Positions 45,825 to 55,603 are shown, counted from the stretch's first letter. The stretch: DNA of 64,000 bases from Anaerostipes sp. MSJ-23 (GCF_018918155.1 NZ_JAHLPY010000001.1:310001-374000); one strand, 5' to 3'. Notes: generated by a model not told the origin, from the letters alone. Made by a program: numbers and translations.

Positions 45825-47465
45825 TTAACATGCGTTTGTATAATCAATAAACTCTTTTAATTTTTCCATTGCTTTTCCGGAATCAATGGCTTCTTTTGCC
45901 ATGGCAACTCCCTCTTTAATAGAATCAGCTTTTCCGATTGTATAAAGAGCTGCCCCTGCATTCATTAATACAATATCTCTCTTAGCACCCTGTTCTTTTC
46001 CAGAAAGAATATTCTTTGTAATCACTGCATTTTCATCTGCCGTTCCACCAACAATTTCTTCTTTTGTATATCGTTTTAATCCTTCTTCTTCTGGTGAAAT
46101 TTGATACTCTGTAATAGCACCATCCTTAATCTCACATACGCTTGTTGTAGAAGAAATTGAGATTTCATCCAGCTGATCATCTCCATAAACAATCAGAGCA
46201 TGTTTGATTCCAAGATTTTTTAAAACATCAGCCATCGGACGAAGCAATGCTTTCTCATAAACACCAAGCACAATATAGTTTGTCATGGCCGGATTTGCCA
46301 GAGGCCCCAAAATATTAAAGACAGAACGAATTCCAAGCTGTGCACGAACGGGACCTGCATATTTCATAGAACCATGATGGGTCTGTGCAAATAAAAAGGC
46401 AACGCCGGTCTGATCCAAACATTTTTTACCGTCTTCTGGAGATAACACAATTTTTGCACCAAGTGCCTCTAAAACATCTGCAGCACCACTTTTTGAAGAA
46501 ACACTCCGATTCCCATGTTTTGCTACTTTTGCTCCTGCAGCTGCTATAACAAAGGAAGAAGTCGTAGAAATATTAAAACTATTTGCAAGATCTCCACCAG
46601 TTCCAACAATGTCAATTGCCTCTGTTTCCTCAGGAACAATCGCAGCCTTCGCACGCATAACTTTTGCAAATCCAGTAATTTCATCCGGTGTTTCCTGATT
46701 CATTCGAAGCCCTGTAAGAAAACTTGCAATCTGTGCTTCTGTCGCATTTCCAGACATAATACAATCCATAGCTTTATAAGCTTCTTCTGTTGTCAGATGT
46801 TGTCCCTCTACAATTTTTGCTAAAAATGGTTTTAATGTTTCCTGATTCATTGCTGTCATATCTTCTTCTTTCTTTCTGTCATCTAATACAATTCCTGCTA
46901 TTTTTGTAATAAAATTTTCCAGTATTTGCATTCCTGTTTCTGTAAGAATAGATTCAGGATGAAATTGAATTCCATAAACAGGGTCTTTTTTATGACGAAG
47001 TGCCATGATTTGTCCTTGTTCATCAACTCCTAAGATTTTCAATTCCTCTGGAAAATCTTTGTCATCAACAATCAGAGAATGATATCTGGCTACATAAATT
47101 TTATCATTTAATCCTGCAAACAGTGGATCTGTCGTATCAATAGAAATTTCACTCATTTTTCCATGCATCAGTTCTCTTGCGTGGACAATTTTTCCTCCAA
47201 AAACTTCTCCAATTGCCTGATGTCCAAGACAAATACCAAGAATTGGAATCTTTCCTGCAAAATGCCGAATCGCCTCTTTCGAAATTCCTGCACTATCTGG
47301 AAATCCAGGTCCCGGTGAAATAATTAATGCCTCAAGGTTCATCGCTTCCATTTGCTCTATCGTAATTTCATCATTTCTTACAACTTCAATTTCTGGATAA
47401 ATTTCTCCGACACACTGATAAACGTTATAAGTAAATGAATCATAATTATCAATCAATAAAATCAT
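45825..47465 (-). CDS. trpGD: TrpG-TrpD fusion: anthranilate synthase glutamine amidotransferase and anthranilate phosphoribosyltransferase
   Basis: A 546-residue two-domain protein. Residues 1-190 are a class I glutamine amidotransferase (ILLIDNYDSFTYN, LGICLGHQAIGEVFGG with the catalytic Cys, YGIQFHPESILTE). After a charged linker (about 191-206), residues 207-546 are anthranilate phosphoribosyltransferase (IVGTGGDLANSFNISTTSSFVIAAAGAKVAKHGNRSVSSKSGAADVLEALG, FNILGPLANPA). Fusion couples glutamine use in anthranilate synthesis to the next step, as in E. coli TrpGD. It overlaps trpE by 4 bases. Confidence 0.96.
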   Translation of the reverse strand: MILLIDNYDSFTYNVYQCVGEIYPEIEVVRNDEITIEQMEAMNLEALIISPGPGFPDSAGISKEAIRHFAGKIPILGICLGHQAIGEVFGGKIVHARELMHGKMSEISIDTTDPLFAGLNDKIYVARYHSLIVDDKDFPEELKILGVDEQGQIMALRHKKDPVYGIQFHPESILTETGMQILENFITKIAGIVLDDRKKEEDMTAMNQETLKPFLAKIVEGQHLTTEEAYKAMDCIMSGNATEAQIASFLTGLRMNQETPDEITGFAKVMRAKAAIVPEETEAIDIVGTGGDLANSFNISTTSSFVIAAAGAKVAKHGNRSVSSKSGAADVLEALGAKIVLSPEDGKKCLDQTGVAFLFAQTHHGSMKYAGPVRAQLGIRSVFNILGPLANPAMTNYIVLGVYEKALLRPMADVLKNLGIKHALIVYGDDQLDEISISSTTSVCEIKDGAITEYQISPEEEGLKRYTKEEIVGGTADENAVITKNILSGKEQGAKRDIVLMNAGAALYTIGKADSIKEGVAMAKEAIDSGKAMEKLKEFIDYTNAC

Positions 47466-48919
47466 AAGTTTGCTGCCTCCTTTATCGCATAAACCACTGC
47501 TAGTGCCTTATTTTGTGTTTCTTTAAATTCTTTTTCCGGTACAGAATCTGCAACAATTCCGGCTCCCGCCTGAACATAGCCTTTTCCATCTTTAAACACA
47601 ACGGTCCGGATAGCAATACAGGTATCAATATTTCCATCGAATCCAAGATATCCTACAGTTCCTCCATAAACTCCGCGCTTTCTATTTTCCAATTCATCAA
47701 TGATTTCCATAGCCCTTACCTTCGGTGCTCCTGATAATGTTCCTGCTGGAAGAACACTCATTAGTGCATTTAAAGCCGTTTTATCTTTTCTTAACCTTCC
47801 CTGCACATCGCTCACTAAATGTGTCACTTTCGAATATTTTTCTACTGTCATAAAGTTTTTCACTTTTACTGTTCCAAATTCACATACTTTGCCGACATCA
47901 TTTCTTCCAAGATCTACAAGCATTGTATGTTCTGCACGTTCTTTTGGATCATGTTCCAGCTGTCTGACAAGCATATCATCATCTTCTTTTGTTTCACCTC
48001 GAGGCACAGTTCCTGCAATTGGTTTTGTCGTAACAATACCGTTTTGCACACTAACCAGCTTCTCTGGAGAAGCTCCAACAACCTGATAATCTTGATAATC
48101 AAAGAAATAAAGATACGGTGACGGATTGCTTGTTCTTAAACATCGATAGACATCAAATGGATCTACATCTGTTTCCACTTCAAATCTCTGAGATAAAACA
48201 ACTTGAAAAATATCTCCATTTTTAATATATTCTTTTGCTTTTTTTACATTTTGTTCATAAGCCTGTTTTGTAAGATTCGATTTTACTTCAATCTTCCCAG
48301 TTTCAAAACGATCTTTCTGAAGTGATACCGGACGTTCCATTCTTCGTAAAATCAATTCTGCCCGATCAGCAAGTTCATGATAAACCTTTTTGACATCATC
48401 GCCCTTATGAATGTTCTGAATAATAACTGCTTTGCTTGAAAGGTGATCATATGCAATAATTTCATCATACATACATAGATGACACTCCGGCATTTTCAGA
48501 TCATCTTCTGGTATATTAGTTAACCTTTTTTCTACATAACGAATCGTATCATATCCAAAATATCCGATAAAACCACCGGTCAATTTTGGTCGATCTTCCA
48601 TAACCGGGGAACGATATTCCTCAACTCTTTTCATCAAATATGCAATTGGATCATCAACTTCCTTTTTTTCTCCATGATCTTCTACCTGATGTCCGTTGAT
48701 TTTAATTTCAAACTTTGGATTGACACCAATAAAAGAATAACGTCCCCACTGGTCTTTATTTTCTACACTCTCCAACATGAAACATGGTGTTCCTTCTTTT
48801 TTCAATGCCCGGAACATACGAATCGGAGTCATATGATCTGCTAATACTTCGTAAAACACCGGTACACTTTGATATTCTTCCAGTAATTTATTTACTTCTT
48901 CTAATGATGGATATAACAT
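47462..48919 (-). CDS. trpE: Anthranilate synthase component I
   Basis: A 485-residue chorismate-binding enzyme making anthranilate with TrpG. Visible: N-terminal FYEVLADHMTPIRMFRAL and PCFMLESVENKDQWGRYSFIG (tryptophan feedback site, LLES-type), DIFQVVLSQRFE, TKPIAGTVPRG, LVDLGRNDVGKVCEFGTV and GTLSGAPKVRAMEIIDELENRKRGVYGG. AGGAGG lies before the ATG at 48919; the frame reads back through the T-box terminator to 49030 but that is leader RNA. Confidence 0.96.
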   Translation of the reverse strand: MLYPSLEEVNKLLEEYQSVPVFYEVLADHMTPIRMFRALKKEGTPCFMLESVENKDQWGRYSFIGVNPKFEIKINGHQVEDHGEKKEVDDPIAYLMKRVEEYRSPVMEDRPKLTGGFIGYFGYDTIRYVEKRLTNIPEDDLKMPECHLCMYDEIIAYDHLSSKAVIIQNIHKGDDVKKVYHELADRAELILRRMERPVSLQKDRFETGKIEVKSNLTKQAYEQNVKKAKEYIKNGDIFQVVLSQRFEVETDVDPFDVYRCLRTSNPSPYLYFFDYQDYQVVGASPEKLVSVQNGIVTTKPIAGTVPRGETKEDDDMLVRQLEHDPKERAEHTMLVDLGRNDVGKVCEFGTVKVKNFMTVEKYSKVTHLVSDVQGRLRKDKTALNALMSVLPAGTLSGAPKVRAMEIIDELENRKRGVYGGTVGYLGFDGNIDTCIAIRTVVFKDGKGYVQAGAGIVADSVPEKEFKETQNKALAVVYAIKEAANL

Positions 48920-48975
48920 AATTTCCTCCTGATCTTTTTTGTTTAAATCCCTAATGGAGCTCTTTATTTTATAAA

Positions 48976-49258
48976 ATAAAAAAGGCCTATCATCCCAATC
49001 CTTGGGACGATAGACCGTGGTGCCACCCATATTTAAGAGAATTTTTATATATCAAAAATAATTCTCTCCTCCTTAAAGTACTCCGCAAAATGCTTTTATA
49101 CCTCGTTCCCGTAACGTGGGATAACGGCGACAGCTACTTAGATCTCCGTTGGCTGTGCTCCTCACAAATCCATTCATCTGTATCATATCTACAACTTCAC
49201 ACCACCCAGTTGCTCTCTGAAAGACTGTATTACAAATTACTTACTTTTGCTCATAGGA
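48976..49258 (-). promoter_or_regulatory. Tryptophan T-box riboswitch with terminator, trp operon leader
   Basis: The minus strand has a Stem I with the GAGAGC and GGGTGGTGTGAA segments and a specifier loop GAA-TGG-A; the UGG specifier (49172-49170) is the Trp codon. Downstream is the T-box TGGGTGGCACCACGG (49029-49015), then a strong terminator (48977-49015) with an 11-to-12-bp stem around ttgg and TTTTTT. Uncharged tRNA-Trp would pair with both sites and allow read-through into trpE. The leader spans about 290 bases before trpE. Confidence 0.95.
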
Positions 49259-49289
49259 TTTATCACTTTAATCTGCTAAATTTGCTACC

Positions 49290-49318
49290 ATTATATGTTC
49301 TAAATTTTTATTTGTCAA
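49290..49318 (-). promoter_or_regulatory. Sigma-A promoter of the trp operon
   Basis: The minus strand reads a perfect TTGACA (49318-49313), a 17-base spacer and a perfect TATAAT (49295-49290), upstream of the T-box. Confidence 0.9.
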
Positions 49319-49346
49319 GATATTGTTATAAATTCACAATAAAATC

Positions 49347-50450
49347 TTAACCAAGTTTTTGCGCACATACTTCCAATTGTTCTCGAATCTTGATGTGCTG
49401 TGGACAGACTTCCTCACATTTTCCACATTTGATGCATTCACAGGCTCTCTTCTTTCCATGACCATTGACAAGCCAATCTTCCTGATGTTTTGCAGCATCT
49501 ATATCTTTGTATAATGTCAGGTAATTGACCGCAGTAAATGTTCCTGAAATTCCAATTTGTTTCGGACAGACTTTTGCACAATAATTGCAAGTAGTACATG
49601 GAATTAAAGGAATCTTTTTTAACTCTTCCTGTGCTTTGTGAATCACTTCTTTTTGCTTTTCATCAAAGCCTTTAAAATCTTTCATATAGGAAAGGTTATC
49701 CTTCATTTGTTCTATATTACTCATTCCAGATAATACGGTAATAACACCTTCCAAATCGGCTGCAAATCTAATTGCCCAAGATGCATTTGAAGCTTTTGGA
49801 TCTGCCTGTTTTAAAATCTTTTCTACTGATTCTGGTGGATTAGCAAGCATTCCTCCTTTTACTGGTTCCATAATAATCACAGGTTTTCCGTATTTTCTTG
49901 CAACCTCATAGCATCCTCTAGACTGAATTGCTGGATTTTCCCAGTCTGCATAATTGATCTGAAGCTGTACAAATTCCATCTCTGGATGTGCCTTTAAAAT
50001 TTCTTCTAATTCTTCTGGTGTGGAATGAAAAGAAAATCCTACATGACGAATAAGACCTTCTTTTTTCTTTTCCTGTACCCAGCTCCACAAATCAAATTCA
50101 TCAAAAAATTTTGTACGACTTTCCCCAAGATTATGAAGCAGATAAAAATCAAAATATCCAGCCTGCATCTGTTTTAAGGATGTATCAAACTGAGCAATCG
50201 CTTCTTCCCTTGTCTTGCAATTGATCCATGCTGCATTTTTTGTTGCAAGCTGGAAAGATTCTCTTGGGTAACGCTCAACCAACGCCTGTCTAATTGCATC
50301 CTCACTTCCAGCATAAGCCCATGCCGTATCAAAATAAGTAAATCCGGCATTCATAAATTCATCGACCATTTCTTTTACTTGTTCCACATCAATAACATCT
50401 TCTTTTTTTGGAAGACGCATTAGCCCAAATCCAAGTTTTTTTATGTTCAT
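49347..50450 (-). CDS. Aldo/keto reductase with C-terminal ferredoxin-like 4Fe-4S domain
   Basis: A 367-residue protein. Residues about 1-270 are an aldo/keto reductase barrel (GFGLMRLPKK, YFDTAWAYAGSEDAIRQAL, FYLLHNLGE), and the C-terminal part has two cysteine clusters (CTTCNYCAKVCP and CECIKCGKCEEVCP), each suited to a 4Fe-4S centre. Such proteins are common in anaerobes and probably use ferredoxin-type electrons; the substrate is not known. It is last in its region, 58 bases after the flavin reductase-like gene. Confidence 0.88.
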   Translation of the reverse strand: MNIKKLGFGLMRLPKKEDVIDVEQVKEMVDEFMNAGFTYFDTAWAYAGSEDAIRQALVERYPRESFQLATKNAAWINCKTREEAIAQFDTSLKQMQAGYFDFYLLHNLGESRTKFFDEFDLWSWVQEKKKEGLIRHVGFSFHSTPEELEEILKAHPEMEFVQLQINYADWENPAIQSRGCYEVARKYGKPVIIMEPVKGGMLANPPESVEKILKQADPKASNASWAIRFAADLEGVITVLSGMSNIEQMKDNLSYMKDFKGFDEKQKEVIHKAQEELKKIPLIPCTTCNYCAKVCPKQIGISGTFTAVNYLTLYKDIDAAKHQEDWLVNGHGKKRACECIKCGKCEEVCPQHIKIREQLEVCAQKLG

Positions 50451-50508
50451 AGATTTTTCCTTCTTTTTTCTATCTTAGACCATAAAGTTAACTTGAAGTC
50501 AAGCCAAT

Positions 50509-51075
50509 TTATTTTAATTGATCTCCATCATGAAATGCCTTTCCTGCAATTCCTTCCACTTTTAGATAATCATGTGTAGATGGATCATAACTGATCGCAT
50601 GCAGTTTTGATGTGTCAATTTTTCCATCTTGTGTTAATACTTTTTCATCCGCAATCACATCGACAATCTCTGCAACAATACGAAGTGTCTGATCATACTG
50701 CTTTATTTCTTCTACCTTACACTCCATTGTGATTGGAAGTTCCTCAACATAAGGTGCATCTACGACTTCGCTTTTTATCATGTGAAATCCTGATTTTTTT
50801 ACCTTATCTTCTACATCATGTCCAGATACAATTCCAACATAATCTGCTGGAATAAGATTTTTTTCATCTGCAATTCCTACTGTAAAAGCTTTTCTTACCT
50901 TAATATTATCCGACGTCTTATGACGTACTCCAATATTAATCTGCAAACGATTGGAATTGACGATTCCTCCATAAGCTACATTCATTGCATCCGGTGTACC
51001 ATCTTCTCCATAGGTAGATACAATCAAAACTGGCTGCGGATAAATATATGGATTAGGCCCTAATCTTTTTTTCAT
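50509..51075 (-). CDS. Flavin reductase-like (FMN-binding split barrel) protein
   Basis: A 188-residue protein of the flavin reductase/FMN-binding split-barrel family: YIYPQPVLIVSTYGEDGTPDAMNVAYGGIVNSNRLQINIG, then YVGIVSGHDVEDKVKKSGF and EELPITMECKVEEIKQYDQTLRIVAEIVDVIADEKVL. It binds FMN and may pass electrons from NAD(P)H; related anaerobe proteins have no assigned partner. It lies divergent from the AEC permease gene, whose promoter region is shared. Confidence 0.85.
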   Translation of the reverse strand: MKKRLGPNPYIYPQPVLIVSTYGEDGTPDAMNVAYGGIVNSNRLQINIGVRHKTSDNIKVRKAFTVGIADEKNLIPADYVGIVSGHDVEDKVKKSGFHMIKSEVVDAPYVEELPITMECKVEEIKQYDQTLRIVAEIVDVIADEKVLTQDGKIDTSKLHAISYDPSTHDYLKVEGIAGKAFHDGDQLK

Positions 51076-51177
51076 TCTAAGATCCCCTTTCTTTGATATT
51101 CTTCTTTATCGTTGTTTATTTCTATATCATTATTATATCATATATAAGAAAAACGAACATACTTTCCAAAAATAAAT

Positions 51178-51206
51178 TTGATCGCTTGCGTGACATTCGT
51201 TATAAT
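51178..51206 (+). promoter_or_regulatory. Sigma-A promoter of the AEC permease gene
   Basis: TTGATC (51178-51183), a 17-base spacer and TATAAT (51201-51206) lie before the ATG at 51243. The -10 box lies inside the longer open frame and argues for the shorter start. Confidence 0.8.
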
Positions 51207-51242
51207 ATGGTGGAATCTAATAGAAAGCAGGTATCAACCATT

Positions 51243-52187
51243 ATGGAAAATTTAATTTTCAGCCTGAACGCTACCGTTCCGGTCTTTATTATGATGCTTC
51301 TTGGTCTTTTCTTCCGTTCTATCGGATGGATTGACGAAGGATTTGCATCAAAAATGAACAAATTTGTATTCCTTGTCCCACTCCCGGTCCTCGTTTTTGA
51401 AGACCTTGCAACCGTAGATTTTTCCAAAGTATGGGATATTAAATTTGTATTATTCTGTTTCTTTGTAACTTTAATTAGTATCACTATTTCTGCCATAATT
51501 TCCCTGGGCTTAAAGGATTCTTCCATTCGTGGCGAATTTATTCAAGCTGCATACCGAAGCAGTGCCGCATTGCTTGGTATCGCTTTCATTCAAAATATCT
51601 ACGGAAATGCAGGAATGGCTCCATTAATGATGATCGGCAGCGTACCTTTGTACAATATGCTCGCCGTTGTCATTCTTTCTTTTTTTAAGCCAGGACAAAA
51701 CGGTCTTAGTCAAGAAGTACTGAAAAAAACATTAAAGGGAATTGTAACCAATCCAATTTTAATCGGTATTGTAGCTGGTCTTGTCTGGTCCGCCTTAAAA
51801 ATCCCAATGCCAAAAATCGCCGATAAAGTTGTAACCAACATTGGAAATGTGGCAACTCCTATGGGATTGATGGCAATGGGCGCTACCTTTGATATTAAAA
51901 AAGCCTTTGCAAAGCTAAAACCTTCCATCCTTGCAGCATTCATCAAACTAGTAGGATTGTGTGCCGTTTTCCTTCCACTTGCTGTGAAATTTGGTTTCCG
52001 TAAGGATAAGCTCGTTGCTATTTTGATCATGCTCGGTTCAGCTACAACGGTAAGTAGTTTTGTCATGGCAAAAAATATGGGGCATGAAGGAACTCTTTCT
52101 TCCAGCGTTGTTATGCTGACCACTATGTTTAGTGCATTTACACTCACTGCATGGCTATATATTTTAAGACATTTTGCATTGATTTAA
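51243..52187 (+). CDS. AEC-family (auxin efflux carrier) permease
   Basis: A 314-residue membrane protein with about ten helices, of the AEC/malate permease family: NATVPVFIMMLLGLFFRSIGWI, FVFLVPLPVLVFEDLA, RSSAALLGIAFIQNIYGNAG and TNPILIGIVAGLVW. Members move malate, lactate or other small organic anions; the substrate is not known. The longer frame from 51093 covers the promoter. Its stop is 3 bases from the end of asnB, so the two converge with no room for a clear terminator. Confidence 0.85.
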   Translation: MENLIFSLNATVPVFIMMLLGLFFRSIGWIDEGFASKMNKFVFLVPLPVLVFEDLATVDFSKVWDIKFVLFCFFVTLISITISAIISLGLKDSSIRGEFIQAAYRSSAALLGIAFIQNIYGNAGMAPLMMIGSVPLYNMLAVVILSFFKPGQNGLSQEVLKKTLKGIVTNPILIGIVAGLVWSALKIPMPKIADKVVTNIGNVATPMGLMAMGATFDIKKAFAKLKPSILAAFIKLVGLCAVFLPLAVKFGFRKDKLVAILIMLGSATTVSSFVMAKNMGHEGTLSSSVVMLTTMFSAFTLTAWLYILRHFALI

Positions 52188-52190
52188 AGC

Positions 52191-54047
52191 CTATGACAAT
52201 TTTAACTGGATATGATAAGTCTTTAACCAGTAATTGACTTGAAGCAAAAAGGCTATCATCTGTGGCCCTGCCATCAACTGTCCATACCACGGTTTTCCAT
52301 AGTCTTTTGGACTCTTAAGAAAATCCTCAAGTTTTCCAGGATCAATTAATTCCCGAATCGGCTCCGTTGGATTTTTCATAACCGATAAAAGCTCTTTTCC
52401 AAGCATCGATTCATACGTTGGATCATAAGTCTTTGGATAAGGGCTTTTTTTACGATATAATACTTCCTTTGGAAGCTCTCCCTCCCCTGCTGCCCGAAGA
52501 AGCCCTTTTACAGTTCCATTCAGACATTTTATCTTCCATGGAACATTATAAAGATAGGCTACAATCCGATGATCTGCAAAAGGAACCCTTGCTTCCAATC
52601 CAGAATGCATGCTCGTGCGATCCATACGATCTAGAAGTGTAACCATAAACCATCTCAAATTCAAATAAGAAATTTCTCTTCTCCTCTTTTCTACCGGATC
52701 CTCCCCATAAAGAGACGGTGTCTCCTGTATTGTTTTTTCATATGCATACCTCGCATAAGATTCTAAATCCACTTTTTTCAAAATGTCATCTCGAAGCAAA
52801 GCTTTCCTTGGCTCCATATCCATAGACCATGGAAAGTTCTGTGCTTTGAAACATTCTTTTTTATGAAACCACGGATAACCACCAAAAATTTCATCTGCAC
52901 ACTCTCCTGTTAATGTCACTTTGTTGTATGCAACAACACGAGAGCAAAAATACAACATAGAAGATTCCACATCGGCCATACATGGGAGATCCCTGGCATC
53001 AACGGCTTTATATAAATAAGAAATAAGCTCCGTATTCTTACACTCTAAATATCGATGATTGGTCTTTGTATAACGTACCATCCGATCTACCCATGGTCGG
53101 TCTTCTGATGGCTGAAATGCATTCGCATGAAAATATCGATGATTATTTTTAAAATCAAAAGAAAACGTATTTAATGTTTTTCCTTGTTTTCTTAGTTCTT
53201 TTGCACAAATTGCCGTCACCAAACTACTATCGACTCCTCCAGACAAAAAAGTACTAATTGGAATATCTGAAAGCATCTGCATTTTAACCGCATCATGAAT
53301 CAACCAAGAAGTCTTTTCAATTGTATCTTGAACAGAATCCGTATGTTCCATTGCTTCCAATGCCCAGTAAATATGATCTTTTAATCCTTCTCTCCCATAC
53401 TCAAGAAAATGTCCGGGCAAGACCTCTAAGACACCTGCAAAAACTCCTTTTCCATAAGACTTTGCCGGTCCAAGTGCAAAAATCTCTGCTAATCCATCCC
53501 GATCAATCACTGGTTGAAAAGAAGGATACTGAAACAACCCTTTTATTTCTGAAGAAAAAATAAGTGTCTTTCCTCTTTTCCCATAAAATAATGGCTTCAC
53601 GCCAAGACGGTCTCGGAATAAAAATAGTTTTTCTAAAACTCCATCCCAAATAGCAATTGCAAAAATTCCATTTAATTTTTCTACAAAAGAAACACCATAG
53701 CGCATATAACCAACAAGAATGACCTCTGTATCACTATTTGTTTGGAATTTTGCCCCTTTTGCTTCCAAATCTTTTTTCAACTGGTTCATATTATAAATTT
53801 CTCCATTAAAAATAATGGCACAATCTTTTTGATCTTTCTTGCGAACCATCGGTTGATGTCCATTTTCTAAATCGAGGATAGATAATCTTACATGTGCAAA
53901 ACCGCATCCATCCTTCAAATAAATACCTTCCTCATCCGGCCCCCGGTGTTTTTGTGCATGATTCATATGGGAAAGAATATTCTCCCATTGTTCCCTAGCT
54001 GCTTCATAACGCTCTCCCGGATTTACAAATCCCGCAATACCACACAT
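52191..54047 (-). CDS. asnB: Asparagine synthase, glutamine-hydrolysing
   Basis: A 618-residue AsnB. The N-terminal glutaminase domain begins at Cys2 (MCGIAGF) with HRGPDEEGIY and FNGEIYN; the synthetase domain has the ATP loop SGGVDSS in STFLSGGVDSSLV and VRYTKTNHRYLEC...ADVESSM...ECADEIFGGYPWF. It is close in length to the clostridial AsnB group that has only these two domains. Convergent with the AEC permease gene; dpaB lies upstream. Confidence 0.93.
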   Translation of the reverse strand: MCGIAGFVNPGERYEAAREQWENILSHMNHAQKHRGPDEEGIYLKDGCGFAHVRLSILDLENGHQPMVRKKDQKDCAIIFNGEIYNMNQLKKDLEAKGAKFQTNSDTEVILVGYMRYGVSFVEKLNGIFAIAIWDGVLEKLFLFRDRLGVKPLFYGKRGKTLIFSSEIKGLFQYPSFQPVIDRDGLAEIFALGPAKSYGKGVFAGVLEVLPGHFLEYGREGLKDHIYWALEAMEHTDSVQDTIEKTSWLIHDAVKMQMLSDIPISTFLSGGVDSSLVTAICAKELRKQGKTLNTFSFDFKNNHRYFHANAFQPSEDRPWVDRMVRYTKTNHRYLECKNTELISYLYKAVDARDLPCMADVESSMLYFCSRVVAYNKVTLTGECADEIFGGYPWFHKKECFKAQNFPWSMDMEPRKALLRDDILKKVDLESYARYAYEKTIQETPSLYGEDPVEKRRREISYLNLRWFMVTLLDRMDRTSMHSGLEARVPFADHRIVAYLYNVPWKIKCLNGTVKGLLRAAGEGELPKEVLYRKKSPYPKTYDPTYESMLGKELLSVMKNPTEPIRELIDPGKLEDFLKSPKDYGKPWYGQLMAGPQMIAFLLQVNYWLKTYHIQLKLS

Positions 54048-54064
54048 TTCACAGGTTTCCTTTC

Positions 54065-54655
54065 TTATTTTTTTCTTTGAATAATCACCGGCTGATATTG
54101 TCTGCCCTCCAATGCTTCAAGTGCCGTTGGAATCAGCAAATCAAAATCTGCCGTCATAGATGCCGGTTTTTTCACCGGATCATCCTGTCCAAACGGTACA
54201 AAATAAATATTTTTTCTATTTAAAAGATACCCAATATTTTTAAGATTCATTCCAAGTGCATCATTTGTTGCCAGCGCAATCACGACTGGTTTTTCGTTTC
54301 TTAACTGTGCTTTTGCCGCCATTAAAACTGGAGTATCCGTAATTCCGTTGGCAAGCTTTGCCATCGTATTTCCAGTACACGGAAGAAGAATTAGAAGGTC
54401 CAAACATTTGGATGGTCCAATCACTTCCGCTGCCTCAATTGTCTTCATTGCTTCCTGCCCGGTCAGCTCTTGTGCCTTCTTTACAAATTCCTTTGCTTTT
54501 CCAAAACGACTATCTATCGTTTGTGCATGATAGGAAAATATAGTCTGTACTTTGGCCCCTTCGAGAGCAAGATTTTCAATTTCATAAAAGGCCTTTTTAT
54601 AACTACAAAAAGATCCCGTAAGTCCAATACCGATTCTTTTATTTTGAAGATTCAC
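54065..54655 (-). CDS. dpaB: Dipicolinate synthase subunit B
   Basis: A 196-residue flavoprotein-fold subunit (SpoVFB) that with DpaA makes dipicolinic acid, the Ca chelator of spore cores: GIGLTGSFCSYKKAFYEIE, LLILLPCTGNTMAKLANGITDTPVLMAAKAQLRNEKPVVIALATNDALGMNLKNIGYLLNRKNIYFVPFGQDDP. The start is a GTG that overlaps the dpaA TGA (GTGA), so the two are co-translated. A much longer frame from 54823 is not supported. Confidence 0.94.
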   Translation of the reverse strand: MNLQNKRIGIGLTGSFCSYKKAFYEIENLALEGAKVQTIFSYHAQTIDSRFGKAKEFVKKAQELTGQEAMKTIEAAEVIGPSKCLDLLILLPCTGNTMAKLANGITDTPVLMAAKAQLRNEKPVVIALATNDALGMNLKNIGYLLNRKNIYFVPFGQDDPVKKPASMTADFDLLIPTALEALEGRQYQPVIIQRKK

Positions 54656-55512
54656 CTGTCTTCTTTTCCTTTCCATTCTAATACTTTTTCTGCCAGACGG
54701 ATCCCAGATGATTTCGGCGCATAAATTCCCGGAAGACTCGGACAAAGATACGATTGAATTCCGAATTTTTCTGCTGCTTTTTGATCCACTCCACCTGGAA
54801 ACGATGCGATATCCACAATACAAAGATCTTTGCCTGCCCGCTTCAAAATTTTTTCTGTCAATACCTTTGCCGGAACTGTATTAAAAATATAATCAAATCG
54901 AACAATCTGTCTTGCTACATCAAAAAATTGCATCGTATCAAACCCATCTGCTTCTCCCTGACTTCTTGCCGTCTCACTTCTGGCACAGATCGTTACGCGA
55001 GCATTCAGTCCTTTTAATTTTCCTGCAAGGACACGACCACATCTTCCATAGCCAAGAACAAGACAATAACTTCCATGCAGATTTACTGGCTTCCGTTCCA
55101 TTGCTTTTACAATCGCACCTTCTGCCGTTGCAATTGCATTATAAATCGCAACATCATCCATCTTCATAAAGTCATGAACCAAAACCCCTTTTTTCTCACA
55201 TACCTTTTGAACCTCCTCCGAAATACAGCCTCCAAACAATGATTGCCCTTCTTTTAAATATCTAAGGAAATCATGGACGCGAATGTTTTCTCTTTGCGAT
55301 GTCAAAAACACACCATCCTTTGAAAATAGAACTGGACCAATGACACAATGAGATTCCTCCACTGCTTCTTCCAAAGATTTTGCATATACACATTCTTTAT
55401 TTAAGTTCTTTTTTTCAACACCATAAACAATTACCCGGTATCTATGTTCTTTCAAATATCCAGCCAAATATACTTGCCGAAAATCGCCACCAATGACCGC
55501 AAAATCATACAT
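54652..55512 (-). CDS. dpaA: Dipicolinate synthase subunit A
   Basis: A 286-residue Rossmann-fold dehydrogenase (SpoVFA): DFAVIGGDFRQVYLAGYLKEH at the start and GSYCLVLGYGRCGRVLAGKLKGLNARVTICARSE for the NAD(P) site. With DpaB it converts dihydrodipicolinate to dipicolinate in the mother cell during sporulation. Its ribosome site, AGAGGTGAT, serves either the ATG at 55512 or a GTG at 55518; the ATG gives the better spacing. Confidence 0.93.
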   Translation of the reverse strand: MYDFAVIGGDFRQVYLAGYLKEHRYRVIVYGVEKKNLNKECVYAKSLEEAVEESHCVIGPVLFSKDGVFLTSQRENIRVHDFLRYLKEGQSLFGGCISEEVQKVCEKKGVLVHDFMKMDDVAIYNAIATAEGAIVKAMERKPVNLHGSYCLVLGYGRCGRVLAGKLKGLNARVTICARSETARSQGEADGFDTMQFFDVARQIVRFDYIFNTVPAKVLTEKILKRAGKDLCIVDIASFPGGVDQKAAEKFGIQSYLCPSLPGIYAPKSSGIRLAEKVLEWKGKEDR

Positions 55513-55603
55513 TCCCACATCACCTCTTTTTACATCCTTTTGTTACTATATGAAAGGAAAAAACATTTGGTTCCTTTTTTTATCAGCAGGGGTTGACAAG
55601 CAG

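Noticed and set aside
48920-49030. Longer trpE start reading MGGTTVYRPKDW
   Set aside because: These codons are the T-box sequence and terminator of the leader; the AGGAGG before 48919 marks the true start.
51093-51242. 50 extra codons at the start of the AEC permease
   Set aside because: The stretch contains the gene's own -35 and -10 boxes, so it is not translated.
54656-54823. 56 extra codons upstream of dpaB
   Set aside because: They lie within dpaA in another frame; the GTG overlapping the dpaA stop gives the family start.
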